Assembly: GCA_910585605.1 (NCBI GenBank)
Contig: CAJUFL010000009.1
Location: forward strand, 19,355-83,354
Origin: an uncultured Lachnospiraceae bacterium
Lineage (GTDB): Bacteria; Bacillota; Clostridia; Lachnospirales; Lachnospiraceae
Direction of reading: 5' to 3'
DNA: 64,000 bases
The notes under the pieces are model-generated. The model was not told the origin of the DNA. It did not search any database and saw only the letters and a program-made list of their open reading frames with translations. Both the position numbers and the translations under genes were made by a program. Shown in pieces: positions 8,642 to 17,199 of this stretch. Each line of letters starts with the position of its first letter. The first letter of the stretch is position 1.

Positions 8642-9331
8642 ATGGAAATAATTGATTACACCAGAGAATCTTTAATGGAGTTATTTACTGACGCTTTACC
8701 AGCGATTAATGAACAATTTCTTTTAATTAAAAAACTAGATGATTTATTCCCAATATTCAATGATTCACAAGAAAAAGGAAAAAAAACAGAAAAAAATACT
8801 CCCATTATTATTGCATTGACCATCCTATTTTTATCTCCAGCATTAATATTTTTTCTCTATTGTATTTTCAATAAAGAATATTCTGAATCTACCAAAGCAT
8901 CCTTAATGACGGCTACTATTACATATATTTTTTTGATTTCTTTTATGCCACTAATATTTTTTATTTCGAAGGCTATCCAGAACAGAGGTACTGGCAAGCT
9001 TCAAGAAAAAATAAATCATGTCTTTTTCCAAATCCAATCCTTGCATGAAAAAAATCCTGCTTTAGATATTATTCCTCTTAAATATCAAACACCTGTAGCA
9101 CTAGAAGAAATGACCGAATATTTAGCCAACTACAGAGCCACTAATTGGACTGATGCAGTAAATATTTTAGAAGAAACCGTTCATAGAAATAATATGCTCT
9201 ACTATCAAAACAAGCAACTTGCTACACTTAATCAACAATTAGGTGTAATTAATAATATTAAGAAAAATACTGATACTTCTGGGTTGGATGTTTTTACTGC
9301 TTTAACAAGTCTTGCAAGTAGCCTTATGTAA
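8642..9331 (+). CDS. Membrane protein of unknown function, two TM segments
   Basis: A 229-residue protein follows the Xre gene by about 100 bases with a good AAGGAG site. Residues 1-50 are polar, two hydrophobic segments lie at about 53-76 and 88-110, and the rest (115-229) is helical and polar with a Gln/Asn-rich coiled-coil-like stretch near 190-210. I recognise no family. Its place beside the ICE repressor suggests an accessory or defence-like role, but that is inference only. Confidence 0.65.
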   Translation: MEIIDYTRESLMELFTDALPAINEQFLLIKKLDDLFPIFNDSQEKGKKTEKNTPIIIALTILFLSPALIFFLYCIFNKEYSESTKASLMTATITYIFLISFMPLIFFISKAIQNRGTGKLQEKINHVFFQIQSLHEKNPALDIIPLKYQTPVALEEMTEYLANYRATNWTDAVNILEETVHRNNMLYYQNKQLATLNQQLGVINNIKKNTDTSGLDVFTALTSLASSLM

Positions 9332-9522
9332 CCAGCATATAAAGTATTCAATTATTACTTCTTTGTATATGCACAAGATAATATCTATGAACCTGTTGAT
9401 GTATGGGATATGGTCAACCATCATACCTTTTTATTTAATCAAAATATAGATTATTTAATAATTACTTCTTTTTCATCATCCCAATATAGTTTAGATAGGG
9501 TGCAATTTTTGACATAAAGCAG

Positions 9523-10410
9523 TTACAACCGCAGTATGTTCCGGATTTTTTCCAGTCCGGAACGTATTGCCGACCCAATTTTATTGCTCCATACTTTTAA
9601 AAGCATCTGTACTTTCCCTCTCTTTTGTGTAGTCTGCATATCTTTTTCAAGTTCCTGATACTGATCAGAGGATAACTCTTGTGAATCTTCCCCATATGTT
9701 TCATGAGTCTCTTCTCTTTCCTCTTTTTTATGGATATTACCAGTTAGTTTTATCAATATTAATCTTTTACCAGAAACTGCTGCATATCTTACCTTGATCA
9801 AATTCTTATTCCGCAGTTTTTTCAGGAGCTTCATAAAGGTTCTGTTCCCGACACCGATTGCTTTCATGAATGTTTCCGGAATATCATACGCTATGCCTTT
9901 CTTATCTGCCCTGTGGATAAGATAGATCAGCAGCAGCTTTTCCCTTCCGGATAACTCCATATCATAGATTTTCATAATCTCAGCTGCTTTATTTATTTTA
10001 TCCGGAACATTTTCATCCTGGTTCATTCCATTTTTCATATAAATATCATCATTAGGGATATGGAAAGAAACCTGTCTAATCTGTTCTTTTTCATCATCGG
10101 TATACCGGATCTGTCCTGGAACATCCTCTGTGATACCCAGGTTAAATACATACTGGTTGGTCAGCTGCTGGTGGTTATACCAACGGTCTTTCCGGATAAT
10201 ATAACCGGCTTTTTCCAATTTACGCATATTATACTGGACAGTACGCTTGCATACGTTTAATGCTTTTGCTATCGTCTCTACTGCCGGAAAACAACGCTCC
10301 TTATCTGATCTATATACCAGATACTGTAACAGTAGGATACACCCTTTTTTTAATTCATTATCCCTGTATGCTGCATTCAATAAATCATATTTTGTTTCAA
10401 ATCTCTGCAT
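9523..10410 (-). CDS. Helix-turn-helix protein, replication initiator-like
   Basis: This 295-residue cytoplasmic protein contains two winged-helix-like segments. Residues 20-95 (CFPAVETIAKALNVCKRTVQ, then MRKLEKAGYI) are a clear HTH_36-type DNA-binding domain, and residues 150-225 (ETFMKAIGVGNRTFMKLLKK) look like a second copy. The tail is charged. Tandem winged-helix proteins of this form act as replication initiators of plasmids or ICEs, or as regulators. AAGGAG precedes the ATG. A terminator hairpin and an inverted repeat lie directly upstream, suggesting autoregulation. Confidence 0.6.
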   Translation of the reverse strand: MQRFETKYDLLNAAYRDNELKKGCILLLQYLVYRSDKERCFPAVETIAKALNVCKRTVQYNMRKLEKAGYIIRKDRWYNHQQLTNQYVFNLGITEDVPGQIRYTDDEKEQIRQVSFHIPNDDIYMKNGMNQDENVPDKINKAAEIMKIYDMELSGREKLLLIYLIHRADKKGIAYDIPETFMKAIGVGNRTFMKLLKKLRNKNLIKVRYAAVSGKRLILIKLTGNIHKKEEREETHETYGEDSQELSSDQYQELEKDMQTTQKRGKVQMLLKVWSNKIGSAIRSGLEKIRNILRL

Positions 10411-10433
10411 AATTATGTCTCCTTATCAAAAAA

Positions 10434-10452
10434 GCTCCGGATGATCCGAAGC
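10434..10452 (-). terminator. Terminator-like hairpin in the leader of the HTH gene
   Basis: GCTTCGGAT / ATCCGGAGC followed by TTTTTT on the minus strand forms an intrinsic terminator that ends about 20 bases before the HTH start codon. It either ends transcription coming from the toxin side or attenuates the HTH gene. Confidence 0.55.
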
Positions 10453-10503
10453 ATGAATTTTTTGTGTATTTATAATCTCTGCTGTTGCAATCTGTTCATA
10501 ATT

Positions 10504-10543
10504 ATGCTATTCTCTATCCAATGGGTTTGGTAGCGAATAGCAT
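10504..10543. promoter_or_regulatory. 9-bp inverted repeat upstream of the HTH gene
   Basis: ATGCTATTC (10504-10512) and GAATAGCAT (10535-10543) are perfect inverted repeats, 22 bases apart, about 100 bases upstream of the HTH gene. This could be an operator or iteron-like site for that protein. Confidence 0.35.
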
Positions 10544-10561
10544 TACTATTTGTTATACCAT

Positions 10562-10592
10562 AAAAGGAGGGTGTTACTGGCATCCTCCTTTT
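10562..10592. terminator. Bidirectional terminator-like hairpin
   Basis: AAAAGGAGG at the left and CCTCCTTTT at the right form a 9-base stem with a loop of about 13 bases, with A and T runs on the flanks. It separates the HTH gene promoter region from the antisense RNA promoter. Confidence 0.45.
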
Positions 10593-10606
10593 GTTCCAAT
10601 TCCTGA

Positions 10607-10731
10607 TTGATTTTCTGGTTACGGAATGCTATAATAAGCATATGAAAGAGCAACCGCCCACAAAGTGGTTAGCCTCCTGGATTGAATTAAGAAATCCGCT
10701 TCAGTTCTGCTAAGTCGTGAGCGGATTTTTT
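10607..10731 (+). ncRNA. Antisense RNA of a type I toxin-antitoxin pair, with promoter and terminator
   Basis: A near-consensus promoter TTGATT (10607-10612), 17 bases, TATAAT (10630-10635) is followed by a strong terminator: AAATCCGCT (10692-10700), AGCGGATTT (10720-10728), then T residues. This gives an RNA of about 90 bases starting near 10642. It converges on the small toxin gene and would pair with the 3' part of its mRNA, as in the txpA/RatA arrangement. An ATG frame of 23 codons at 10640 would be almost leaderless, so I treat this as RNA. Confidence 0.65.
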
Positions 10732-10736
10732 AATGC

Positions 10737-10823
10737 TTATTTTTCCCTATCTATATAGGTAAGCAACGCAATCAGAAAACTACCAAATAAAAACAATACT
10801 GTTATAACCTGATATGTATCCAT
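10737..10823 (-). CDS. Holin-like type I toxin peptide (28 aa)
   Basis: The frame reads MDTYQVITVLFLFGSFLIA followed by LLTYIDREK: one short hydrophobic helix and a charged end, the form of the Firmicutes putative holin-like toxins (TxpA/Hol_Tox type). Such peptides insert in the membrane and stop growth when over-produced. AGGGAGGTG precedes the ATG, and that site is buried in a hairpin (10831-10858), a known way type I toxins hold translation down. Its -10 box with a TG extension (TGTTATAAT) lies at 10891-10899. The convergent antisense RNA would be the antitoxin. Likely role: stabilising the ICE. Confidence 0.7.
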   Translation of the reverse strand: MDTYQVITVLFLFGSFLIALLTYIDREK

Positions 10824-10830
10824 CGGCGCC

Positions 10831-10858
10831 ACCTCCCTTCTTTTGTAATCCGGGAGGT
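10831..10858 (-). promoter_or_regulatory. Hairpin hiding the toxin ribosome binding site
   Basis: On the minus strand ACCTCCC (10852-10858) pairs perfectly with GGGAGGT (10831-10837), the Shine-Dalgarno sequence of the toxin, with a 14-base loop. Sequestration of this kind is typical for type I toxin mRNAs. Confidence 0.6.
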
Positions 10859-10930
10859 TTCCACTCAGTACACGATTACTCTCAACACTCATTATAACAG
10901 ATCTTCCACTCTTTTTCTATAACAATCTGC

Positions 10931-12217
10931 TTACCATTCACATTTCTCATAAAATACATTGTCGCCTACATTGATTCCATTCTTTTCAATTCCCAACTGT
11001 TTCGCATAGGCTGCCGATATGAAATAACATCGGTTTCCAATCGGATTCGCTGCTGTTCCCTCTAGCACTGCCCTTGCTGATTTTAAAGCCCAGTCCGGTG
11101 CTTTATTCAAATATTTGTTCCAGGGACTGTTAAACTGCCCTTTTGCTGTTACCACTTCTTTTACCGTAGAACCAAAGCCTTTGGCATTTACCCGGTTCAT
11201 GACAACATATCCTACTGCATGCTGCCCTTCTTTACTGGTAGAAAGGGATTCTGCCGCTATACAGGCTGCCATATATTTTAAATCCTGTTCGGAATAAGCA
11301 GCCTTGATATAACGTCCATATCCACATGGCTTTCTGTATCCGATGTCCGATATCTTAATTCCGCCTTCAGGATACGGTTTTGAATTGCTGGCATGGATTA
11401 CCTGGCTGTTTCCAATATACATTGTCACATGGCTGATCTGCCCTGAGCTGTCCGTATAAAAAAGCAGGTCTCCCGGCAGAAGATCCTTCTTTTCTATCTT
11501 TTCAGATGCATGATACTGTTCTGCTGCTGTCCTCGGTATCTTTATGTCAAAATGTTCATATACCCTCATGGTAAACCCTGAACAGTCTGCCCCATTCGTC
11601 AGGCTGGTGCCTCCATATACATATTTATTCCCGATAAACTGCTTTGCATAGGCGACCATTTCCTTTCTGATGCCGGTAGTGGCTGTCGTGGAATATATAA
11701 TCTCCTCTTTGGGATCCACATACTTCAGCGGATCAACATATTTCCCATCCTTCAAAATGGAAAAGTGACTGTGCGGACCACTGGATATTCCCGTATTCCC
11801 GGATAAGGCTATCACCTGTCCTCTGGATACCGTATCACCTGCACTCACTAGCAGCGTGCTGTTATGCATATAATAGCTTACAAAATGTTCATCATGTTTT
11901 ATTGCTATCCAGTTTCCTTCCGATGCAGAAGCTTCTGCCACTGTAACAGTACCGCCTTTGGACGCCACTACATCCGTTCCTTCCTGGCATGCGATATCGA
12001 TTCCCCTATGGTCTGTGGATGCTCCTGCGGTCGGGGAATTTCTTTTTCCAAAATAGGAAGATATCGTCCTGCATTCCGGAACCGGCCACATCCATTCTTT
12101 TGTCCCATAATAATATCCATTCCCTTCACTTTCCTCAAATGAACTACCTAAAATGGCACAGAAAATAAGGAGAAATCCGAAGAATCCCCCTATTATCCAT
12201 GCCAGTATCCGGTCCAT
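10931..12217 (-). CDS. Triple-domain peptidoglycan hydrolase of the conjugation machine
   Basis: This 428-residue protein starts with an N-terminal membrane anchor (about 4-26). An M23 metallopeptidase domain follows (about 45-165, zinc ligands His70, Asp74 and His151 in the HSHF motif), then NlpC/P60 (about 185-300, Cys212 in ADCSGF and His263) and a SleB-type Hydrolase_2 domain (about 315-428, catalytic Glu near 323 in AAES). It should cut both stem peptides and glycan strands to let the type IV channel cross the wall. The ATG at 12217 overlaps the VirB4 stop (TGATG). Related ICE hydrolases usually have one or two catalytic domains, so three is notable. Confidence 0.88.
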   Translation of the reverse strand: MDRILAWIIGGFFGFLLIFCAILGSSFEESEGNGYYYGTKEWMWPVPECRTISSYFGKRNSPTAGASTDHRGIDIACQEGTDVVASKGGTVTVAEASASEGNWIAIKHDEHFVSYYMHNSTLLVSAGDTVSRGQVIALSGNTGISSGPHSHFSILKDGKYVDPLKYVDPKEEIIYSTTATTGIRKEMVAYAKQFIGNKYVYGGTSLTNGADCSGFTMRVYEHFDIKIPRTAAEQYHASEKIEKKDLLPGDLLFYTDSSGQISHVTMYIGNSQVIHASNSKPYPEGGIKISDIGYRKPCGYGRYIKAAYSEQDLKYMAACIAAESLSTSKEGQHAVGYVVMNRVNAKGFGSTVKEVVTAKGQFNSPWNKYLNKAPDWALKSARAVLEGTAANPIGNRCYFISAAYAKQLGIEKNGINVGDNVFYEKCEW

Positions 12218-14049
12218 CACCTGCCTCCGGCAGAACCAAAGTAATCCCATTTGTATTCTGCTATCTCAAACATGACCTTCATGTGCATATGCCCGATGAT
12301 CATAAGGGCAAGTCCTTTCTGCATCAGCTCAAGGGTTTCCTCTTCCGCTTCCGTCAGATTGTACAGTGCAACCGTATCTTTCAGGTTCTGTCCGTCACAT
12401 CCCATCAGTATCTTGATTGCAGCAGAATCCAGGACTGCCTGGCCATATACCTTAACGGATTCATCCAGGAAATCGACCACAGAATGGGATACGAGTACAA
12501 AGGATATCTCATACTTACGTCCTCGTTTCAATCCATTCCTCAGGAATATCAGCGACTGCGGAATCTTCTGGTCTATCATCAGATAAGCTTCATCTGCCAC
12601 GATCATAGTCTGCTCTGTCCTGTCCTTAGAAGCTTCTATCCATATCCATGTCAGGATGTTATAATATTGTGCCCCTTTTACATAATCCGGTGCATTGTTC
12701 TGTAAATCGTGTGTATCAATAACAACCATGTTGGAATTAAGGTCAATAGTAGTATGCCCGTTCCATAAAAACTGGAGGGCACCGGTTACCATGTTCCCAA
12801 TAAATCCCTTCAGGGCAAGCAGATCTGTTTCCCGCCGTGTTCCGGAATCCAGAACCGGCTTTAATTCTTTTTCAACATCCTCATACACATCAGACATGAT
12901 GGGATAATCTTTATTCTGGAACTGTAAAAAATCCGTTTCCCACTGCATTCCAAAACGGCTGTAGGTCTTTAACAGGATATTTTCCAACTCGTTTAATTGT
13001 GGAATAGTGATCCCCGGACATGCCATAGCAAACCAGGATTTTAGATGCATTAAATATGCTGCAAGGTCCGGTAATCCTTTTTCTTCTCTGTATTCCCCAT
13101 TCTCATCCAGATCCTCCGGAAGAACCCTGACCTGTAGCGGATTAATCTTACCTGAACCGCCTCCTGCATTAATCCAGGTTCCTCCAAGCTTTTTGCATTC
13201 TGTCTTGTATTCTCGTTCCGGGTCTATCACCAGAAGCCTGGTACCCATGGCATATTCCATAAGTATGATATCTTTTACTTTCGTGGACTTCCCCGTTCCG
13301 GGCATCCCCATAATGACCATGTGTGAATTATTCCTGTCCTGCCCTCGTTTCCAGGGATCTAAGATCATGTTGGAGTTTGCCAGGTTACTGCTGTCCGTTA
13401 ATGACCCGAATACATATCCTGATCCATCATTGAACCCGGAAGAAGCAAACGGAAATCCCCCCAATATGGAACGTAACGGTGTCGGTTTTTCCAACACCTC
13501 ACTGATCTCCTTATTTTTTATATAACAGGGTGACATATGCTGGTAACAGAATCTTTGGAGATCTGCCATCAGGCGGTAACGGTGCTTTCCCTTTTTGCAC
13601 TCCCCTTTTACCCTGGAATCTGCTTTATCTATATATTCACCTTCCCCAATCGTCATAATGGTCGTTGTGACAGCCCCTACGCTCTCCTCCTTCCGGCATA
13701 GGTCTTCCAGCATCTTGTCCGAATTATCCAGTGCCGCCTGAAGTCTTTTTTCCTGAAGGGGATCCGTCGTCTCATGTAACCTCCGGTTCAGTACCTTCAT
13801 ATTGTTATTAATGACGTCCATGGCATCCCCCTCCGGAAGGGGCTTATATGAGACAGAAGCAATCGTTCCTGGAATATTCATCAGGGGTTCCATCCATCCA
13901 TAATCAACATTTTCATTGTATCTGGTAATTCCATAGCATTTTGCCGTATTTTCCCCTATCTCCAGCTTATTTTTATGGCAGATAAACCCAATAGGGGAGA
14001 TCATATTTAACAATGCGTGGTTTACTGTTGTCTTTTCTTTCGCCTTCAT
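12217..14049 (-). CDS. virB4: VirB4/TraE-like conjugation ATPase
   Basis: This 610-residue cytoplasmic ATPase powers assembly of the conjugation channel. Walker A is GMPGTGKS (about 248-255) and Walker B is MIVADE (482-487), followed by the LRNGLKRGRKYE and HSVVDF segments typical of VirB4. The N-terminal 200 residues match the VirB4 amino domain. The gene overlaps its companion (14046) by four bases (ATGA) and the cell-wall hydrolase by one base, so the three are translated as a unit. Confidence 0.92.
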   Translation of the reverse strand: MKAKEKTTVNHALLNMISPIGFICHKNKLEIGENTAKCYGITRYNENVDYGWMEPLMNIPGTIASVSYKPLPEGDAMDVINNNMKVLNRRLHETTDPLQEKRLQAALDNSDKMLEDLCRKEESVGAVTTTIMTIGEGEYIDKADSRVKGECKKGKHRYRLMADLQRFCYQHMSPCYIKNKEISEVLEKPTPLRSILGGFPFASSGFNDGSGYVFGSLTDSSNLANSNMILDPWKRGQDRNNSHMVIMGMPGTGKSTKVKDIILMEYAMGTRLLVIDPEREYKTECKKLGGTWINAGGGSGKINPLQVRVLPEDLDENGEYREEKGLPDLAAYLMHLKSWFAMACPGITIPQLNELENILLKTYSRFGMQWETDFLQFQNKDYPIMSDVYEDVEKELKPVLDSGTRRETDLLALKGFIGNMVTGALQFLWNGHTTIDLNSNMVVIDTHDLQNNAPDYVKGAQYYNILTWIWIEASKDRTEQTMIVADEAYLMIDQKIPQSLIFLRNGLKRGRKYEISFVLVSHSVVDFLDESVKVYGQAVLDSAAIKILMGCDGQNLKDTVALYNLTEAEEETLELMQKGLALMIIGHMHMKVMFEIAEYKWDYFGSAGGR

Positions 14050-14723
14050 TCTTCCACCTCCATTATTACCGGAAGTCCCGGCTCTGCCGATACTTCCTCT
14101 GTATTGATATAGGCTGGATTATGTACCAGGTTGCAGAAGCGGATGATATCCGGCTTTTTCAATATCTGTCCCACTATCCCTATTGATTCATAGGCAGCTG
14201 TAATCTGTCTTGCCCGCTCCATCAGCTCTGTTTCAACCCCTTCTTTATAAGGTGCCCATATCTTTATGTAAAACTGCCGCTCTATCGCCTCTCCTCCACC
14301 AATCTTCTTTTGCAGTTCATTCATTTCCTGTTTCAGCAGCTTTTTTCTTACCGGGTTATCAGTCTGATCCCGCATCTGCCTGTAACGGCTGATCAGCTGC
14401 GATATGTCCATTGGTCTCGATACAGCCGTTAATATCCATGGCTGTCTGTCCTTTGAAACCTCTGCAACCAAGGTATTGGTCTTCATCCTTTTTTCCCTTC
14501 TCGACCACAGGGAAGACATTGGCGGCTGTAAACGAATATAAGATATACAATAATCATCCCTGGTATATAAGACATTTCCTATAATATCCCTGACATTAAT
14601 AAAATCCTGAACAGACACCTCCTGCCCAGCACACTTTCCTGTATTTCCTTTTTGTCCGGATTTTGATAAAAAAAACAATCCTCCGGCACATAACAATATA
14701 ACTATAATCGGAAACAACATCAT
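14046..14723 (-). CDS. Conjugation protein upstream of VirB4, membrane anchored
   Basis: The 225-residue protein has one N-terminal membrane helix (about 3-20) and a soluble region of mixed helices and strands (VRDIIGNVLYTRDDYCISYIR, later KIWAPYKEGVETELMERA). This soluble part resembles the N-terminal accessory domain of VirB4/TraC-type ATPases, and it overlaps the VirB4 gene by four bases. I infer a membrane partner of VirB4, or a split-off domain of it. No catalytic motif is seen. Confidence 0.6.
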   Translation of the reverse strand: MMLFPIIVILLCAGGLFFLSKSGQKGNTGKCAGQEVSVQDFINVRDIIGNVLYTRDDYCISYIRLQPPMSSLWSRREKRMKTNTLVAEVSKDRQPWILTAVSRPMDISQLISRYRQMRDQTDNPVRKKLLKQEMNELQKKIGGGEAIERQFYIKIWAPYKEGVETELMERARQITAAYESIGIVGQILKKPDIIRFCNLVHNPAYINTEEVSAEPGLPVIMEVEE

Positions 14724-14908
14724 GATCTATCAGCTCCTTTCCCATTCTCCGAACCAAATGGTCTTTCCTTTATGAACGCCTGAATTTTCCTGGATTTTGG
14801 AGAATCAATCCAAAGCGGTGTGACATCGATGTAATGCCGCCCATGTATTACCAGACGTTCCAGTCCAAGTTCCTCCGGAGTAAAGCTGTAATATTTTTCT
14901 TTACCCAT
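14720..14908 (-). CDS. Small protein of the conjugation operon (62 aa)
   Basis: It starts MGKEKYYSFTPEELGLERLV with GGAGGAAAAT upstream, so the ATG at 14908 is preferred over one four codons earlier. The protein is soluble and charged, without a recognised family. It overlaps the next conjugation gene by four bases, which implies coupled translation and a role linked to the VirB4 complex. Confidence 0.6.
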   Translation of the reverse strand: MGKEKYYSFTPEELGLERLVIHGRHYIDVTPLWIDSPKSRKIQAFIKERPFGSENGKGADRS

Positions 14909-14918
14909 ATTTTCCTCC

Positions 14919-14946
14919 AAAAAAGGACGTCCTTTACGAACGTCCT
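14919..14946 (-). terminator. Intrinsic terminator after ssb
   Basis: AGGACGT / ACGTCCT with a 9-base loop, followed by six T residues on the minus strand. It lies between ssb and the small protein gene. Confidence 0.65.
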
Positions 14947-14983
14947 CATAATAAAAAATATTCTATTTTAAAGTTCCAGTTCA

Positions 14984-15406
14984 TCATCGGAATGGCAGTT
15001 CGTCCTCCACCCCGTCAGGGATACTCATAAAACCGTCTGCATTCGCATTAGCAGGTGTTGGTATTCCAGAAGCTCCTTCCTGATTTCTCTTACTTTCAGC
15101 AAACTCCTGATCTTCTACCACCACTTCCGTGGTATATACCTTGACATCTTCTTTGTTTGTATAACTCCCTGTCTGGATCCTGCCAGTAATGCAGATCTTA
15201 ATTCCCTGCTTTAACCATTTTTCCGCAAACTCTGCACTCTTTCCAAAACAGACACAGTTGATAAAATCCGCAGACTGCTGGTTGTCCTTTGCAAACCTCC
15301 TGTCTACTGCCACGGTATATCTTGCAATCGCCATGGCATTTTCGCCCTGGCTGTATCTTACTTCTGGGTCTCTTGTAAGACGGCCCATTAATATTGCTTT
15401 ATTCAT
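14984..15406 (-). CDS. ssb: Single-stranded DNA-binding protein
   Basis: The 140-residue protein has the SSB OB fold (about 1-105: MNKAILMGRLTRDPEVRY, DFINCVCFGKSAEF, GRIQTGSYTNKEDVKVYTTE) and an acidic tail ending DELPFR. It is therefore close to the DDIPF-type tail that binds partner proteins. The ATG at 15406 has GGAGG at good spacing. It probably protects the transferred strand of the ICE and works with the element's own primase. Confidence 0.95.
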   Translation of the reverse strand: MNKAILMGRLTRDPEVRYSQGENAMAIARYTVAVDRRFAKDNQQSADFINCVCFGKSAEFAEKWLKQGIKICITGRIQTGSYTNKEDVKVYTTEVVVEDQEFAESKRNQEGASGIPTPANANADGFMSIPDGVEDELPFR

Positions 15407-15423
15407 ATTCTTTTCCTCCAATC

Positions 15424-15449
15424 AAAAAGGACGTTCCGAAGAACGCCCT
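15424..15449 (-). terminator. Intrinsic terminator before ssb
   Basis: GGGCGTTC / GAACGTCC (two G-U pairs) with a TTCG tetraloop, followed by T residues on the minus strand, between the DUF805 gene and ssb. Confidence 0.65.
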
Positions 15450-15458
15450 TTGCATCTT

Positions 15459-16010
15459 TTAATAATAACCGCATTTTTGTATATTCAAGACCATCATTGC
15501 AATCGATAGTACAAGTGAAATAACGTATATTACTACTGATATGACAATCCCCTTGTTTGAATGATATTCATTGTTTCCCGGTGCCTTTGGATCTGGACCA
15601 TATTTGTTATCACCCTTACTGGGAATCAACGTAAAGATGAACAGTGCAAGTGCACCTATGCCACACAGACAGCATCCGAACAGACAAACCGGATAAACCC
15701 ATCCCGGCATGCTGATGTCATGCAGCCTCCGTACGGTCAGTGCAATATTAAATAATACTATATATACGCTAAAAAATGCTGTCGGCACTGCCAGAACTGT
15801 TCCAATTAAACTGCCTGACGTGGAAAATCCCACTTCATATCCGGTACTGTAAAAAAGCGGGTCACCGACAATAGAACAGGACAGACATATCAAAGCGATT
15901 AAAAAACTGCCAGCCGCTGAATTCATAAAACATGCCACCCAGTATTCCCTACGTCTTGCCCTTCCTTTAAAATTAAAAAAATTACTAAAAGCTTTCTTAT
16001 ATTCCTGCAT
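15459..16010 (-). CDS. DUF805-family membrane protein
   Basis: The 183-residue protein has the DUF805 N-terminal signature FNFKGRARRREYW followed by four or five membrane helices, with RRLHDISMPGW between helices 3 and 4, also typical. It is an inner membrane protein of unknown biochemical role. It stands alone between two terminators, after the surface-protein module. Confidence 0.85.
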   Translation of the reverse strand: MQEYKKAFSNFFNFKGRARRREYWVACFMNSAAGSFLIALICLSCSIVGDPLFYSTGYEVGFSTSGSLIGTVLAVPTAFFSVYIVLFNIALTVRRLHDISMPGWVYPVCLFGCCLCGIGALALFIFTLIPSKGDNKYGPDPKAPGNNEYHSNKGIVISVVIYVISLVLSIAMMVLNIQKCGYY

Positions 16011-16071
16011 AAACCATCCCTTCTTTCCTTAATAACAGCCAATTACAAATACCACAAATCCAAAAATCTTG

Positions 16072-17199
16072 CTATACATCTGTTTTTCCATCAATATCCG
16101 GCATCTTTCTTCTTTTCACTCTAATCATGGCTACTATCAGGATTATGAAAAGAAACAGGATTCCGACAGACACTACAGATACTGCCTTGTTCTCTGTCAC
16201 AAAAGTGATAATGTTCTTCCACACACCAGCATTTTTATAATAAGCTGTTGCCTGCATGATGTAAGACGGTGGAGCTTCCTCTTCCGGCACATCCACTTCA
16301 CAGGTGTAAACTGCGTGGGCGGTATACATCTTTCCATTTTCAATATCACCTTCATAAACTGCACTGTAGGAAGCCCCATACTGCTGTCCATAGGCTTTTG
16401 CATCCCGATTTTTCCCGCCATTCTTATCCTTATACGGCTTGCCGCTCCATGAAGCTCCGGTAAGCCGATATTTTGATGTATCGTAGCCTAACATACGGAC
16501 AAGTTCCTCATAATCCGATTCCGTAAAATCCAGCCTGTCCGGATTATAAGTAAATTCATGATTTCCCAGATTAAATACTTCTCCATCCAGGTTATGGAAA
16601 GTCACTGTTGCCGTAAACCCGTCTATCCAGCCATATTCTGTATGCTCCATTCTGGCAAACGGAAGCGTGACCGTATTTTCCTTTTTAGTAACCGGTGATG
16701 TATAAGTATATTCATATGAATCCGCATGTTCCGGTTCTGACGGAAACGTTCCCAGCTTCTGTGTATAGCTGACATGCTCTATATTGGGTTCTTCTGACCA
16801 TGTGATATCCTTCAGCTGGTACGTATTCCCATCCTCTTCGATGGCATCCCTTACCTTAGCCTCATCCTTTTTTAAAAGATCTTTATAATCCTTTGTTTTT
16901 TCCAATGTTTTTGTCTGTGGTATAGTTTCAATAACCTGATAATCCACCTTATCTAATTTCATGCCACCCATTTTTTCCTTAAATTCCGGTTCCCAGTCTT
17001 TATCTGTCACCTCATACTGTTTCTGCAAAGCATATGTGTAGACTTCCCCTTCATATTCCACATCTTTAAGCTCTGTCTTATATATCTCCTTTATACCTTC
17101 AGCCGCTTCTTTCGCATTCACGGCATTTACAGACAAAATGGCAGTCACCATGACTGCCACCACCATAAATGCCAGGACGCATTTTCCTGTTCTTTTCAT
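16072..17199 (-). CDS. Membrane-anchored surface protein, companion of the adhesin
   Basis: The 375-residue product has a signal peptide (MKRTGKCVLAFMVVAVMVTA) and a large extracellular part rich in Tyr, Lys and Glu. A C-terminal membrane helix (about 335-357) and the basic tail RVKRRK follow. Repeated patterns such as TYQLKDITWSEEPNIEHVSY and KYRLTGASWSGKPY suggest two related beta domains. I recognise no family. The ATG at 17199 has AAGGAG; an upstream in-frame extension lacks one. It is transcribed divergently from the Xre gene at 17364. Confidence 0.7.
   Translation of the reverse strand: MKRTGKCVLAFMVVAVMVTAILSVNAVNAKEAAEGIKEIYKTELKDVEYEGEVYTYALQKQYEVTDKDWEPEFKEKMGGMKLDKVDYQVIETIPQTKTLEKTKDYKDLLKKDEAKVRDAIEEDGNTYQLKDITWSEEPNIEHVSYTQKLGTFPSEPEHADSYEYTYTSPVTKKENTVTLPFARMEHTEYGWIDGFTATVTFHNLDGEVFNLGNHEFTYNPDRLDFTESDYEELVRMLGYDTSKYRLTGASWSGKPYKDKNGGKNRDAKAYGQQYGASYSAVYEGDIENGKMYTAHAVYTCEVDVPEEEAPPSYIMQATAYYKNAGVWKNIITFVTENKAVSVVSVGILFLFIILIVAMIRVKRRKMPDIDGKTDV

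Noticed and set aside
10640..10711. 23-codon frame MKEQPPTKWLAS in the antisense RNA
   Set aside because: It would start at or before the predicted transcript start and has no ribosome binding site; the locus is better explained as RNA.
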